Below are positions 51,038-61,484 of a stretch of 64,000 nt of DNA, piece by piece; the first letter of the stretch is position 1, and the number at the start of each line of letters is the position of its first letter. The stretch lies in contig NZ_RCZP01000027.1 in NCBI RefSeq assembly GCF_006438825.1, positions 14,500-78,499 on the forward strand. The letters run 5' to 3'. The translations under genes and the position numbers were made by a program. Under the pieces are notes generated by a model. The model saw nothing but the letters and a program-made list of their open reading frames with translations. It was not told where the DNA came from and made no database searches. The DNA is from Muricoccus nepalensis (GTDB lineage: Bacteria; Pseudomonadota; Alphaproteobacteria; Acetobacterales; Acetobacteraceae).

Positions 51038-52536
51038 TGGACGCCTTCGCCGGCCTCGCCATGGGCTTCGCCAACGCGCTGACGCCGATCAACCTCGGCT
51101 GGGCGCTGCTCGGCTGCTTCCTCGGCACCGCGATCGGCGTGCTGCCGGGCATCGGGCCCGCGCTGACCATCGCGCTGCTGCTGCCCGTCACCTTCAAGGT
51201 GGAGGCGACCGGCGCCTTCATCCTCTTCTGCGGCGTCTTCTACGGCGCGATGTACGGGGGATCGACCACCTCGATCCTGCTGAACACGCCCGGCGAATCG
51301 GGCTCCATCATCACCGCGCTGGAGGGCGCGAAGATGGCCCGCAACGGCCGCGCGGGGCCGGCGCTGGTGACCGCCGCGGTCGGCTCCTTCGTGGCGGGCA
51401 CCGTCGGCACGCTCGGCATCTCCTTCATCGGGCCGGTGGTGGTGGAGCTGGCGCTGAAGCTCGGGCCGGCGGAGTACTTCTCCCTCATGCTGCTCTGCTT
51501 CGTCACCGTCTCGGCGGTGCTGGGCGGCTCGGCGCTGCGTGGGCTGACGTCGCTGGCCTTCGGGCTGATGCTCGGGCTGGTGGGCATCGACCTGCAGACG
51601 GGCCAGCCGCGCCTGACCTTCGGCGTGCCGGAGCTGCTGGACGGGGTGAACGTCGTGCTCGTCGCCGTCGCGCTGTTTGCCGTGGGGGAGACGATGCACC
51701 TCGCCTGGCGGCACCTGGAAGGCAACCAGGAGGTGCGCGAGGTCGGCCGCCTCTGGATGACGGCGAGCGACTGGCGGCGCAGCCTCGGGCCCTGGCTCCG
51801 CGGCTCCCTCCTCGGCTTCCCCTTCGGCGTGCTGCCGGCGGGCGGCACCGAGATGCCGACGATGCTGAGCTACTACGCCGAGCGGAAGATGGTGCGCCCC
51901 GAGCACCGGCACGAGTTCGGCACGACGGGCGCGATCGAGGGCGTGGCCGGGCCGGAGGCGGCGAACAACGCGGCGGCGGCGGGCATCCTCGTGCCGATGC
52001 TGACACTGGGCCTGCCCACCTCGGCCACCGCCGCCATCATGCTCTCGGCCTTCCAGTCCTACGGCATCCCGCCGGGGCCGATGCTGTTCACGCAGCAGCC
52101 GGTGCTGGTGTGGACGCTGATCGCGTCGCTCTACATCGCGAACGTCATGCTCGTGGTGCTGAACCTGCCGCTGGTCGGGCTCTGGGCGCGCATCCTCAAG
52201 ATCCCGACGCCGCAGCTCTACGCGGGCATCCTCGTCTTCGCGACCATCGGCACCTACGGGATCAGCAACTCCGTCACCGACCTCGTGCTGCTCTACGGCA
52301 TCGGGATCGTGGCGATGTTCATGCGCCGCTTCGACTTCCCGACCGCGCCGGTGGTGATCGGCATGATCCTCGGCCCCATGGCGGAGCAGGCGCTGCGCCA
52401 GGCGCTGACGATCAGCCAGGGCGACTGGACGACCTTCCTCACGCGCCCGATCTCGACCGCGATCCTCGCGCTGGCGCTGCTGGCGCTGGTGGGGCCGCGT
52501 CTCTGGGGGGCGTTCCGGCGGCGGGAGGCGGCCTGA
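51037..52536 (+). CDS. tctA: Tripartite tricarboxylate transporter large subunit
   Basis: 499 residues with about ten to twelve membrane helices. Conserved TctA stretches are [73 protein letters not shown] and [17 protein letters not shown]. It is the sodium- or proton-coupled permease. Last gene of tctCBA, convergent with the sorbosone-dehydrogenase-like gene. Confidence 0.94.
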   Translation: MDAFAGLAMGFANALTPINLGWALLGCFLGTAIGVLPGIGPALTIALLLPVTFKVEATGAFILFCGVFYGAMYGGSTTSILLNTPGESGSIITALEGAKMARNGRAGPALVTAAVGSFVAGTVGTLGISFIGPVVVELALKLGPAEYFSLMLLCFVTVSAVLGGSALRGLTSLAFGLMLGLVGIDLQTGQPRLTFGVPELLDGVNVVLVAVALFAVGETMHLAWRHLEGNQEVREVGRLWMTASDWRRSLGPWLRGSLLGFPFGVLPAGGTEMPTMLSYYAERKMVRPEHRHEFGTTGAIEGVAGPEAANNAAAAGILVPMLTLGLPTSATAAIMLSAFQSYGIPPGPMLFTQQPVLVWTLIASLYIANVMLVVLNLPLVGLWARILKIPTPQLYAGILVFATIGTYGISNSVTDLVLLYGIGIVAMFMRRFDFPTAPVVIGMILGPMAEQALRQALTISQGDWTTFLTRPISTAILALALLALVGPRLWGAFRRREAA

Positions 52537-52560
52537 CGCGGCCGCCCCCCGCAAGCGGCC

Positions 52561-53847
52561 TCACCGGCTCGGCGTGACCCGCCAGACGGTGTTCGACAGG
52601 TCGTCGGCCACGATCAGCGCGCCGCGCGGGTCCACCGACACGCCGACGGGGCGGCCCCGCGTGTTGCCCTCGCCGTTCAGGAAGCCGGACACGACGTCGA
52701 CCGGGTCGCCGCTGGGCCGGCCGTCGCGGAACGGCACGAAGACGACCTTGTAGCCGACGGGGTTGTCGCGGTTCCAGCTGCCGTGCTGGCCGACGAAGAC
52801 GCCGTCCGCGAAGGTCGCGCCCATGGCGGGGGCCGAGAAGGCGACGCCGAGCGCCGCGACATGCGCGCCGAGGGCGTAGTCGGGCGCGATCGCCGCGGCC
52901 ACGCGCTCCGGGTTCTGCGGGCGCACGCGGGTGTCCACGTTCTGCCCCCAGTAGCTGTAGGGCCAGCCGTAGAAGCCGCCCTCGCGCACCGAGGTCAGGT
53001 AATCCGGGACGAGGTCGGGGCCGATCTCGTCGCGCTCGTTCGCCACCGCCCAGAGCTGCCCGCTCCCCGGCTGGATCGCGAGCGCCGTGGGGTTGCGGAG
53101 CCCGGTCGCGTAGGGCCGGTGCGCGCCCGTCTGCCGGTCGACCTCCCACACCATGGCGCGGTCGATCTCGACGTCCATCCCGCGCTCGGTGATGTTGCTG
53201 TTCGACCCGATGCCGACATAGAGGAACCGCCCGTCGGGGCTGGCGGCGAGGGACTTCGTCCAGTGGTGGTTCACCGCCGCGGGCAGGTTCGTCACCAGCG
53301 TCGGCGGGCCGCTCGCCTCGGTCTGGCCCGCGCGGTAGTCGAAGCGCACCAGGGCGTCCTGGTTGGCGACGTAGAGGTTGTTGTCGACCAGCGCGAGGCC
53401 GTAGGGCCCGTTCAGGTTGCTCGCGAAGACGGTCCGGCTCTCGTAGGTGCCGTCGCCGTCGGCGTCGCGCAGCAGCGTCAGGCGGTTGCCGCCGGGAACC
53501 GAGGTCTTGCCCCAGCTCTTGATGATGCCGGCGATGAAGGCCTTGGGGTTGAGCCGGGGCGCGCCCTGGCCGCCCGTGCCCTCCGTCACCAGGATGTCGC
53601 CGTTGGGCAGGACGAGCGTCTGGCGCGGGATCCGCAGGTCGGTCGCGATGGCCTGGATCGTGTAGCCCGGCGGCACCGTCGGGCGGTCGTTGCCCCAGGA
53701 CGCCGGGCGGGGGATCGTCATGTCCGGCAGCAGGCCGCGATGCGGCGCCGGCAGGTTGGGGTTGGCGCCGTGCTGCTCGGCGGCCGGGGCGTCGTCGCAG
53801 GCGGAAAGGGCGAGCGCCGCAGCGCCGGCCAGCAGGATTGCGCGCAT
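52561..53847 (-). CDS. Sorbosone/glucose-dehydrogenase-like beta-propeller lipoprotein
   Basis: 428 residues. Lipoprotein signal MRAILLAGAAALALSACDD (Cys17). A six-bladed propeller of the PQQ-dependent sugar-dehydrogenase-like (GSDH) family follows: LPNGDILVTEGTGGQGAPRL, VNHHWTKSLAASPDGRFLYV, GLRNPTALAIQPGSGQLWAV, REGGFYGWPYSYWGQNVD and GQHGSWNRDNPVGYKVVFVP. Whether it binds PQQ is uncertain; many members of this group are of unknown substrate. It overlaps the DUF2231 gene by one base; that membrane protein may be its electron or membrane partner (inference). Confidence 0.85.
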   Translation of the reverse strand: MRAILLAGAAALALSACDDAPAAEQHGANPNLPAPHRGLLPDMTIPRPASWGNDRPTVPPGYTIQAIATDLRIPRQTLVLPNGDILVTEGTGGQGAPRLNPKAFIAGIIKSWGKTSVPGGNRLTLLRDADGDGTYESRTVFASNLNGPYGLALVDNNLYVANQDALVRFDYRAGQTEASGPPTLVTNLPAAVNHHWTKSLAASPDGRFLYVGIGSNSNITERGMDVEIDRAMVWEVDRQTGAHRPYATGLRNPTALAIQPGSGQLWAVANERDEIGPDLVPDYLTSVREGGFYGWPYSYWGQNVDTRVRPQNPERVAAAIAPDYALGAHVAALGVAFSAPAMGATFADGVFVGQHGSWNRDNPVGYKVVFVPFRDGRPSGDPVDVVSGFLNGEGNTRGRPVGVSVDPRGALIVADDLSNTVWRVTPSR

Positions 53848-54278
53848 CACGCCGTCTCCCTCGAGTGAGTACCGGAATAGCCCATCCAGGCCCCGACAAG
53901 CGCGAGGACCGCCACGACCGCGGACAGGTAGAGCGCCTCCGGCATGATCGCGAAGGCGTCCTTCGAGTGGACGAGCGCGTTGGCGAAGCCGAGCAACCAC
54001 ATGGCGAGAAGCACGACGAAGTAGGCGGCGGCGCGCCCCCGCCGCCCCGCGGGGCTCCGGACGAGGCCGATCAGCGCCCAGAGCAGGGCGAAGCCCCCCA
54101 CGAACAGCCCGCCGGCCAGGAGCCAGGAGGAGAAGTTCGCCCACTGCACCTGGAAGCTCGCCTGGTAGGCGAGGTCGCTGAGCAGGGCGCCGAGGAACAG
54201 AGGCAGGGGGAAGGCGAGCAGGATGGCGTTCAGGGGATGAAGAGGTCTCTCGAACCTCGTGGCGGCGATGGTGGCCAA
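53847..54278 (-). CDS. DUF2231 membrane protein
   Basis: 143 residues from a TTG with gagagga just upstream; an ATG at 54314 would add 12 residues with a poorer ribosome binding site. The family start RFERPLHPLNAILLAFPLPLF is present, with four membrane helices including FSSWLLAGGLFVGGFALLWA and YFVVLLAMWLLGFANALVHS. The conserved His near the start and HSKDAF may bind a cofactor. In acetic acid bacteria DUF2231 genes often accompany sorbosone-dehydrogenase-like genes, as here. Confidence 0.82.
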   Translation of the reverse strand: MATIAATRFERPLHPLNAILLAFPLPLFLGALLSDLAYQASFQVQWANFSSWLLAGGLFVGGFALLWALIGLVRSPAGRRGRAAAYFVVLLAMWLLGFANALVHSKDAFAIMPEALYLSAVVAVLALVGAWMGYSGTHSRETA

Positions 54279-54434
54279 GGCGGATCCTCTCGTGTCTCGA
54301 TCCGGCCGGGCCATGCGCGCGGTAACCTGGCCCGCGCCCGCCGGGATTGCTTCAGACGGAACGGGACGGCAAACCCTGGGTTTCGGCGCCGGCCGCAATC
54401 GGTGGGCAGCGGGGCGCGTCGCCCGCCGCCCGCC

Positions 54435-55262
54435 TTACCCCGCGCGACCCGCGAGCAGCGCCGCGTTCACGGCCGCCGGCGCCTCGAAGGCCACCCAGTG
54501 CCCGGCGCCGGGCACCACCAGCGCCTCCGTCCCCCGCGCGCGGAAGAAGGCGATGCGGGAGGCGAGGTCCGGCAGGGTGATCGCGTCGCGCTCCCCGTAG
54601 ATGACCGAGAGGGGGGTGCGCACCGCCTCCAGCGCGTCGCGCAGGCTGGTGGCGCTGACGACGCGGCGGCTGCGGAAGCGCGCGTGGTCGCTGTTCCAGG
54701 CCTGGATGGCCAGCGCCTCCGCGTCGATGCGCGCGGGGTCGGCGATCATCAGCCGCGCCAGGTTCTCGCGGTGCGCGGCGGTGCGGTCCTCGCTCGCCCG
54801 GTCGCGGACGGAGACCAGCGGCGTGGGCTGGCGCGGCAGGCCGAGGCCCCCGGCGCCGAGCAGGGTGAGGGAGGTCAGCTCCGCCCCCGCGCGCGCCGCG
54901 ACATGGCCGGCGATGATGGCGCCGAAGGAGAAGCCCGCCAGCGCGTGGGGCGCGCCGCCGAGCCGGGCGGCGATCCCGGCCGCGACGATGGCCGCGATGC
55001 CCCAGAGGTCGGCCTCCGGCGGCGGGAGGTCGGATTCCCCGAGCCCCGGCAGGTCGGGCGCGAGGACGCGGTGCTGCCGCGAGAGCGCCTCGACGTTCCG
55101 CGCCCAGTGCCGCCAGGACCCCGCCCCCCCGTGCAGCAGCACCAGCGGCGGCCCCGCGCCCCATTCGTGCCAGACCATCCGCCCACCCGCGAAGGCGGTC
55201 TCCGCGCGGGTGGCGGCGGCGGCGAGGGCGGCCAGGCGGCCTCCGGTCGGGGCGGTGTCCAT
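54435..55262 (-). CDS. Alpha/beta hydrolase
   Basis: 275 residues from ATG 55262 (a TTG at 55292 is an alternative). Oxyanion region LVLLHGGAGSWRHW; nucleophile Ser in GFSFGAIIAGH; Asp in YGERDAITLP; His in PGAGHWVAFEAP. It resembles esterase or C-C hydrolase members; no substrate can be assigned. Stands alone, divergent from hldE. Confidence 0.85.
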   Translation of the reverse strand: MDTAPTGGRLAALAAAATRAETAFAGGRMVWHEWGAGPPLVLLHGGAGSWRHWARNVEALSRQHRVLAPDLPGLGESDLPPPEADLWGIAAIVAAGIAARLGGAPHALAGFSFGAIIAGHVAARAGAELTSLTLLGAGGLGLPRQPTPLVSVRDRASEDRTAAHRENLARLMIADPARIDAEALAIQAWNSDHARFRSRRVVSATSLRDALEAVRTPLSVIYGERDAITLPDLASRIAFFRARGTEALVVPGAGHWVAFEAPAAVNAALLAGRAG

Positions 55263-55389
55263 GCCCGGCTTTTCGTCGGAAAGGCGGCCCAAGGGAACCG
55301 GTGCCGGGGAATCGGCCGCGTGGAACCTCCTGCCGCGCGCGCCCGATCTCGGCTAGACCGTCTCGGCCGGACCTGAACGAGGGGGAGCG

Positions 55390-56856
55390 ATGATCGACTT
55401 TCGCGGGAAGCGAATCCTCTGCCTCGGCGACGTCATGCTGGACCGCTTCCAGTACGGCCGGATCGACCGCATCTCGCCGGAGGCGCCGGTGCCCGTGGTG
55501 CGGATGACGGACCGCCAGGCCATGCTCGGCGGCGCCGGCAACGTCGCCCGCAACATCGTCTCCCTGGGCGGCGAGGCCGTGCTGGTCGGCCTGGTGGGCG
55601 ACGACGCAGCGGGGCGGGAGGTCGCGGCCCTGATCGCGGCCAGCCCCGGCCTCGACGACGCCAACCTCCGCTCCGCCACGCGCCCGACGGTCGCCAAGAC
55701 GCGGATCATCGCCGGGCACCAGCACGTCGTCCGCCTCGACGAGGAGGTGACGGAGGCGGTGTCCGAGGCCGACGCCGCGGCGGCGCAAGCGCGCGTCTCG
55801 GCCCGGCTGCCCGGCTGCCACGCGCTGGTGATCTCGGACTACGCCAAGGGGCTGCTCTCCGCGGAGGTGGTGGGCCACGCGATCGCGGAGGCCCGGCGCC
55901 TCGGCCTGCCCGTGCTGGTGGACCCCAAGCGCGAGGACTTCGCCTTCTACCGCGGCGCCACGGTCCTCACCCCGAACCTGCGGGAGCTGCGCGCGGCGGC
56001 CGGCGCGCAGCGCCCCGCCCTGCCCGCCGAGACCGACGCCGAGCTCGCCGCCGCCGCGCGCGCGCTGATGGCCGGGGCGGAGGCGGGCGCCATCCTCGTC
56101 ACGCGCTCGGAGAAGGGGATGCTGCTGGTGGAGGCCGATGGCGGCGTCCACGCCGTGCCGGCCCACGCGCGGGAGGTCTTCGACGTCTCCGGCGCCGGGG
56201 ACACGGTGATCGCGGTGGTGGCGCTGGCGGTGGCCGCCGGCCACGCGCTGCCGCGGGCGATGCGCATCGCGAACGCGGCGGCCGGCGTCGTCGTCGGCAA
56301 GCTCGGCACGGCGACGCTCGACATCGCGGAACTGGCCGCGGCCGTCGAGGCCGACGCGGGCGAGGACGCGGTGATCGCGGGCAAGGTCGCCTCCTCCCCC
56401 GGCCAGGCGCTGTCGGTCGTGGAGGGATGGCGGCGGCGGGGCCTGGAGGTCGGCTTCACCAACGGCTGCTTCGACATCCTCCACCGCGGGCACGTCACCA
56501 TGCTCCAGGCCGCGCGCGCGAAGTGCGACCGGCTGGTGGTGGCGCTGAACACGGACGAGAGCGTGGCGCGGCTGAAGGGCCCGGCGCGCCCGGTGAACGC
56601 GCTGGAGGACCGCCAAGCGGTGATCGCGGCCCTGCAGTCGGTGGACCTCGTGCTCGCCTTCGCCGAGGACACGCCGCTCGACCTCATCACGCGCCTCGGC
56701 CCGGACGTGCTGTTCAAGGGCGCGGACTACACCGAGGAGACGGTGGTGGGCGCCGAGGTCGTGCGCGCGCGGGGCGGGCGGGTCGCGCTGATCGACCTCG
56801 TGCCGGGGCGGTCCACGACGAGCATCATCGCGCGCAGCCGGGTGATGGCGGGGTAG
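55390..56856 (+). CDS. hldE: Bifunctional heptose kinase/adenylyltransferase
   Basis: 488 residues. The N-terminal ribokinase-type domain (about 1-320) phosphorylates heptose-7-phosphate: LCLGDVMLDRFQYGRIDRIS, LGGAGNVARNI and the catalytic DVSGAGDTVIAVVALA. The C-terminal nucleotidyltransferase (about 345-488) has GFTNGCFDILHRGHV with the HxGH site and makes ADP-heptose for the LPS core. It ends VPGRSTTSIIARS. gagggggagcg precedes the ATG. Both domains look intact. Confidence 0.95.
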   Translation: MIDFRGKRILCLGDVMLDRFQYGRIDRISPEAPVPVVRMTDRQAMLGGAGNVARNIVSLGGEAVLVGLVGDDAAGREVAALIAASPGLDDANLRSATRPTVAKTRIIAGHQHVVRLDEEVTEAVSEADAAAAQARVSARLPGCHALVISDYAKGLLSAEVVGHAIAEARRLGLPVLVDPKREDFAFYRGATVLTPNLRELRAAAGAQRPALPAETDAELAAAARALMAGAEAGAILVTRSEKGMLLVEADGGVHAVPAHAREVFDVSGAGDTVIAVVALAVAAGHALPRAMRIANAAAGVVVGKLGTATLDIAELAAAVEADAGEDAVIAGKVASSPGQALSVVEGWRRRGLEVGFTNGCFDILHRGHVTMLQAARAKCDRLVVALNTDESVARLKGPARPVNALEDRQAVIAALQSVDLVLAFAEDTPLDLITRLGPDVLFKGADYTEETVVGAEVVRARGGRVALIDLVPGRSTTSIIARSRVMAG

Positions 56857-56912
56857 CGCCGCGCGGCGGGCGGCGCCCGCCCGGCCAGTGTCGCCCGGTC
56901 AGTGCCGCCCGT

Positions 56913-58487
56913 TCAGTGCCGGAAGTGCCGCATCCCGGTCATCACCATCGCGAGCCCCGCCTCATCCGCCGCCGCAATCACCTCGTTGTCGCGCATCGAG
57001 CCGCCGGGCTGGATGACCGCCGTGGCGCCCGCCGCCGCCGCGGCCTGGAGGCCGTCCGCGAAGGGGAAGAAGGCGTCCGACGCGACGACCGAGCCCTGGG
57101 CGAGCGGCGCGTCGAGCCCCGCGGCCTTGGCGGCCTCCGCGCTCTTCCAGGCGGCGATGCGGGCGGAATCGACGCGGCTCATCTGCCCCGCGCCGATGCC
57201 GACGGTGGCGCCGCCCTTGGCATAGACGATGGCGTTCGACTTCACGTGCTTGCAGACTCGGAAGGCGAAGACGAGGTCGTTCATCTCCTGCGCGGTCGGC
57301 TGGCGCTTCGTCACCACGCGGAGGTCCGCCATGGCGACCCGCCCGGCGTCGCGGGACTGCGCGAGGAAGCCGCCGCCGACGCTGCGGAAGGTCATGCCGG
57401 GCGCCGCCGGGTCGGGCAGGCCGCGCGTGAGCAGCAGGCGAAGGTTCTTCTTCGTCGCGAAGATCGCGCGCGCCTCGTCGTCGGCGTCGGGGGCGATCAC
57501 CACCTCGGTGAAGATCGAGGTGATGCGCCGCGCCGCCTCGGCGTCGAGGGTGCGGTTGGCCGCGATGATGCCGCCGAAGGCCGAGACGGGGTCGCAGCGC
57601 AGCGCCGCGTCCCAGGCCGCGTTCAGGTCCGCCGCCACCGCCACGCCGCAGGGGTTGGCGTGCTTGACGATGACGATCGCGGGCTCGTCGAACTCGGCCA
57701 CCGCCTCGAAGGCGGCGTCGGTGTCGTTGAGGTTGTTGTAGGACAGCTCCTTGCCCTGCACCTGGTCCGCCGTCGCGATGCCCGGGCGGTGCGTGCCGTC
57801 GAGGTAGAAGGCGGCGGACTGGTGCGGGTTCTCGCCGTAGCGCAGCGTCTGCTTGAGCATCCCCGGCACCGAGAGGCGCGGCGGGAACTCCTCCTCCACC
57901 ACCTCCGCGAACCAGCGCGCGATGGCGGCGTCGTAGGCGGCGGTGCGGGCGTAGGCCGCGGCGGCCAGGCGCTTGCGGGTGTGGAGCGAGGTGCCGCCGG
58001 TCTCGGCAATCTCGCGCGCGACCTCGATGAGCTGCTCGGGCTCGGTCAGCACCGCGACATGGGCGTGGTTCTTGGCGGCGCTGCGGATCATGGCGGGGCC
58101 GCCGATGTCGATGTTCTCGACGCAGTCCTCGTAGGAGGCGCCGCGGGCGACGGTGGCCTCGAAGGGGTAGAGGTTCACGCAGACGAGGTCGATCGGGGCG
58201 ATGCCGTGCTGCTCGACCTGCGCCACGTGCTCGGGCACGTCGCGGCGGAACAGCAGCCCGCCGTGGACGCCGGGGACGAGGGTCTTCACCCGCCCGTCCA
58301 GGATCTCGGGGAAGCCCGTGTGGTCGGACAGCTCGACCACGGCGACGCCGGCCTCGCGGAGGGCCTTGGCGGTGCCGCCGGTGGAGAGGATCTCCGCCCC
58401 GCCGGCGTCGAGGCTTCGCGCGAATTCGACCAGCCCCGTCTTGTCGGAGACCGAGAGGAGGGCGCGGCGGATGGGGAGGGTGGCCAT
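56913..58487 (-). CDS. purH: Bifunctional AICAR formyltransferase/IMP cyclohydrolase
   Basis: 524 residues; the last two steps of IMP synthesis. IMP cyclohydrolase domain (1-200) begins [20 protein letters not shown], with STGGTAKAL and [13 protein letters not shown] (HPK-type H loop). The AICAR transformylase domain follows with [42 protein letters not shown] and the C-terminal DAFFPFADG and [13 protein letters not shown]. Complete. The frame is open upstream, but homology begins at this ATG. Confidence 0.96.
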   Translation of the reverse strand: MATLPIRRALLSVSDKTGLVEFARSLDAGGAEILSTGGTAKALREAGVAVVELSDHTGFPEILDGRVKTLVPGVHGGLLFRRDVPEHVAQVEQHGIAPIDLVCVNLYPFEATVARGASYEDCVENIDIGGPAMIRSAAKNHAHVAVLTEPEQLIEVAREIAETGGTSLHTRKRLAAAAYARTAAYDAAIARWFAEVVEEEFPPRLSVPGMLKQTLRYGENPHQSAAFYLDGTHRPGIATADQVQGKELSYNNLNDTDAAFEAVAEFDEPAIVIVKHANPCGVAVAADLNAAWDAALRCDPVSAFGGIIAANRTLDAEAARRITSIFTEVVIAPDADDEARAIFATKKNLRLLLTRGLPDPAAPGMTFRSVGGGFLAQSRDAGRVAMADLRVVTKRQPTAQEMNDLVFAFRVCKHVKSNAIVYAKGGATVGIGAGQMSRVDSARIAAWKSAEAAKAAGLDAPLAQGSVVASDAFFPFADGLQAAAAAGATAVIQPGGSMRDNEVIAAADEAGLAMVMTGMRHFRH

Positions 58488-58867
58488 GGGCGGGCGGATA
58501 GCGCGGGCCGCGCCGCGACGCCAGCGCGGCGGCGCGCGGGGCAGGTGCGAGCGGGTCGGGGACCGGCCCCCGCGACCGGATCGCCCGAGTCGCGAAACGG
58601 TACATCGCGGGAACGCGCTTGTGCCCCGCGCGGTGTCCAGCCACCAGGGATGGTGGTTCGGCACGCCGGAACACCCGTCAGCGATTCGTTCGCGCGACTC
58701 GGGGGAGCCGCCTGATTCGGCACCCTTTCCGGACCGGCCCGTTCGGCATGTGTTCGAGGGTCGGTTCGGAGGCGAGGGGGAACATCTGGTTGCGGCGCGG
58801 CATCCAACCGCGGGGGGGATGGGACGTTCCGGCCAGGGCCATCCCGGCCCGGCAAGGTGAGGAACCC
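58488..58867. other. Divergent intergenic region purH / SDR operon
   Basis: 380 bases without a convincing gene. It contains an inverted repeat with perfect 11-bp arms (cccgagtcgcg at 58584-58594, its complement at 58693-58703) about 98 bases apart. Both promoters must lie here; no clear -35/-10 could be chosen. Confidence 0.45.
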
Positions 58868-59695
58868 ATGGCAGCAGCCCCTTCCGAGGCCCCCCCGGCC
58901 CGCCCGCTCCTGGCCAGCCGCCGCGCGCTGGTGACGGGCGCCTCCTCGGGGATCGGCCTCGCCGTGGCCCGCGGCCTGGCGGCGGCCGGGGCGGCGGTGG
59001 CGGTGAACTACCACTCCCAGGCGGCGCCGGCGGAGAAGCTCGTGGCGGAGATCCGGGCGGCCGGCGGCCAGGCCGTGGCCCTCGGCGCCGACGTCTCGGA
59101 CGAGGGGGAGGTGGCCGGGCTGGTCGACCGCACGGTCGCCGAGTTCGGGGGGCTCGACGTGCTCGTCGCCAATTCCGGCATCCAGAAGGACGCGCCGGTG
59201 GGACAGATGAGTCTGTCCGACTGGAACGCCGTCCTCTCGCTCAACCTGACGGGCCAGTTCCTCTGCTGCCGCGAGGCCATCCGCGCCTTCCGCGCGCAGC
59301 CCCCGCGGGAGAGGGGCGCGCGCGGCTCGATCGTCTGCATGAGCTCGGTGCACGAGCTGATCCCCTGGGCTGGGCACGTGAACTACGCGGCGGCCAAGGG
59401 CGGCGTGCGGATGATGATGCAGACCCTCGCCCAGGAGATGGCGCCCGAGCGCGTGCGGGTGAACGCGATCGCGCCCGGCGCCATCCGCACCCCCATCAAC
59501 AAGGAGGCCTGGGGCACGCCCGAGGCGCTCGAGAGGCTGCTGAAGCTCATCCCCTACGGCCGCATCGGCGAGCCCGAGGACGTGGCGCGCGCGGCCGCCT
59601 GGCTGGCCTCGGACGAGGCGGACTACGTCACGGGCGTCACCCTCTTCGTGGACGGGGGGATGGCGCTCTACCCGGGCTTCGTCGGCAACGGCTGA
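58868..59695 (+). CDS. SDR-family oxidoreductase (glucose 1-dehydrogenase-like)
   Basis: 275 residues. Cofactor motif [12 protein letters not shown] replaces the usual NNAG motif. Catalytic Ser in [12 protein letters not shown] and Tyr/Lys in [11 protein letters not shown]-terminal [24 protein letters not shown] is typical of glucose-1-dehydrogenase-like SDRs. The NYHSQ motif near residue 51 suggests NADP preference. The GH15 ATG overlaps its stop by one base; if the hydrolase frees glucose, this enzyme could oxidise it (inference). Confidence 0.88.
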   Translation: MAAAPSEAPPARPLLASRRALVTGASSGIGLAVARGLAAAGAAVAVNYHSQAAPAEKLVAEIRAAGGQAVALGADVSDEGEVAGLVDRTVAEFGGLDVLVANSGIQKDAPVGQMSLSDWNAVLSLNLTGQFLCCREAIRAFRAQPPRERGARGSIVCMSSVHELIPWAGHVNYAAAKGGVRMMMQTLAQEMAPERVRVNAIAPGAIRTPINKEAWGTPEALERLLKLIPYGRIGEPEDVARAAAWLASDEADYVTGVTLFVDGGMALYPGFVGNG

Positions 59696-61476
59696 TGGGG
59701 GAGCCGATCGAGAACCACGGCATCGTGGGGGACCTTCGCACCGCGGCCCTGGTGGGGCTCGACGGGACGGTGGACTTCCTCTGCTGGCCGCATTTCGACA
59801 GCCCGAGCGTCTTCGCCTCCCTCCTCGACGACGAGCGCGGCGGGCGCTTCGAGCTGGCGCCCGTTCTGGACGGCGCGCGGCACCGCCAGCTCTACCTACC
59901 GGACACCAACGTGCTGCTGACCCGCTTCCTCTCGCACCATGGCGTCGCCGAGATCTCCGACTTCATGGCGATGGGCCGCACGCAGCGCCTCGTGCGCCGC
60001 GCCAAGGCGGTGCGCCAGGGCATGCGCTTCCGCATGCGCTGCGCGCCCCGCTTCGACTACGCCCGCGCCGTGCCGGCCGTGCGGGAGGAGGGGGGAAGCC
60101 TCGTCTTCGAGGCGCCGGGCGGCCGGGCGCTTCGCCTGCGCGCGACCGTGCCCCTGCGGATGGAGGGCGCGGACGGCGTCGCCGAGTTCGACCTGCGGGC
60201 CGGCGAGGCCGCGGCCTTCGTGCTGGAGGAGGCGGCGCTCGGCGAGGCCCGCCCCGCCGACCCGCGGGAGGTGGCGAACGGCTTCAAGGCCACCGCCGAC
60301 TACTGGCGGGGCTGGAGCGCGCACTCGACCTATCGCGGGCGCTGGCGGGACATGGTGAACCGCTCCGCCCTTGTGCTGAAGCTGATGACCTCGGGCGAGC
60401 ACGGCTCGATCATCGCCGCCCCCACCTTCGGCCTGCCCGAGACGATCGGCGGCGTGCGAAACTGGGACTATCGCTACACCTGGATCCGCGACGCCGCCTT
60501 CACCGTCTACGCCTTCCTCCGCCTCGGCCATGTCGCGGAGGCGAACGCCTTCATGCGCTGGCTGGCCGCGCGCGGGGCGGAGTCCGGGCATGACGGGCAC
60601 ATCGACCTCATGTACGGCTTCGACGGGCACCGGCAGCTCGGCGAGACGGAGCTGCCGCACCTGCGCGGCTACGCGGATTCGCGCCCCGTCCGCATCGGCA
60701 ACGGCGCCGCGGGTCAGCTCCAGCTCGACATCTACGGGGAGCTGATGGACGCCGCCTACCTCTCGGACAAGTACGGCGAGCAGATCTCGCACGAGGCCTG
60801 GCAGGGCGTGATCCGCTCGATGGACTGGCTTTCGACGAACTGGGAGCAGCCGGACGAGGGGATCTGGGAGGTGCGCGGCGGGCGGCAGCACTTCCTGCAC
60901 TCCCGCCTCATGTGCTGGGTGGCGCTCGACCGCGCGATCCGCCTGGCCCGCAAGCGCTCCCTCCCCGCGCCGCTGCTGCGCTGGTCGGAGGCGCGCGACA
61001 CGATCCACGCGGACATCCACGCGAACTTCTGGAACGCCGAGCAGCGGGCCTTCGTGCAGGTCCGCGGCGGCGCCTCGCTCGACGCCTCCTGCCTGCTGAT
61101 GCCGCTGATGCGCTTCATCAGCCCGACGGACCCGCGCTGGATCTCCACCCTGCGCGCGGTCGGCGAGCGCCTGGTGGAGGACAGCCTCGTGCGGCGCTAC
61201 GAGGACGAATCGGTGGACGGGCTCGACGGCATCGAGGGCAGCTTCAACATGTGCTCCTTCTGGTACGTCGAGTGCCTGGCGCGCGCGGGCGACCTCAAGC
61301 GCGCGCGCTTCCTCTTCGAGAAGATGCTCGGCTACGCCAACCACCTCGGCCTCTACGCGGAGGAGCTGGGCCCGGCCGGCGAGCACCTCGGCAACTTCCC
61401 GCAGGCCTTCACGCATCTCGCGCTGATCAGCGCGGCCTACTACCTCGACCGGGCACTGTCCGCGGCGGAGATCTAG
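59695..61476 (+). CDS. Glycoside hydrolase family 15 protein (glucoamylase/trehalase-like)
   Basis: 593 residues, cytoplasmic (no signal peptide). The N-terminal GH15_N beta domain (about 1-210) begins IENHGIVGDLRTAALVGLDG with DFLCWPHFDSPSVFASLL. The (alpha/alpha)6 barrel has GGVRNWDYRYTWIRDAAFTV, GELMDAAYLSDKYG and EESVDGLDGIEGSF-like segments. A C-terminal catalytic Glu candidate lies in EELGPAGEHLGNFPQAFTHL. Bacterial members cleave alpha-glucosides or trehalose. Operon with an SDR and a nucleotidyltransferase. Confidence 0.92.
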   Translation: MGEPIENHGIVGDLRTAALVGLDGTVDFLCWPHFDSPSVFASLLDDERGGRFELAPVLDGARHRQLYLPDTNVLLTRFLSHHGVAEISDFMAMGRTQRLVRRAKAVRQGMRFRMRCAPRFDYARAVPAVREEGGSLVFEAPGGRALRLRATVPLRMEGADGVAEFDLRAGEAAAFVLEEAALGEARPADPREVANGFKATADYWRGWSAHSTYRGRWRDMVNRSALVLKLMTSGEHGSIIAAPTFGLPETIGGVRNWDYRYTWIRDAAFTVYAFLRLGHVAEANAFMRWLAARGAESGHDGHIDLMYGFDGHRQLGETELPHLRGYADSRPVRIGNGAAGQLQLDIYGELMDAAYLSDKYGEQISHEAWQGVIRSMDWLSTNWEQPDEGIWEVRGGRQHFLHSRLMCWVALDRAIRLARKRSLPAPLLRWSEARDTIHADIHANFWNAEQRAFVQVRGGASLDASCLLMPLMRFISPTDPRWISTLRAVGERLVEDSLVRRYEDESVDGLDGIEGSFNMCSFWYVECLARAGDLKRARFLFEKMLGYANHLGLYAEELGPAGEHLGNFPQAFTHLALISAAYYLDRALSAAEI

Positions 61477-61484
61477 CCGCGCGC

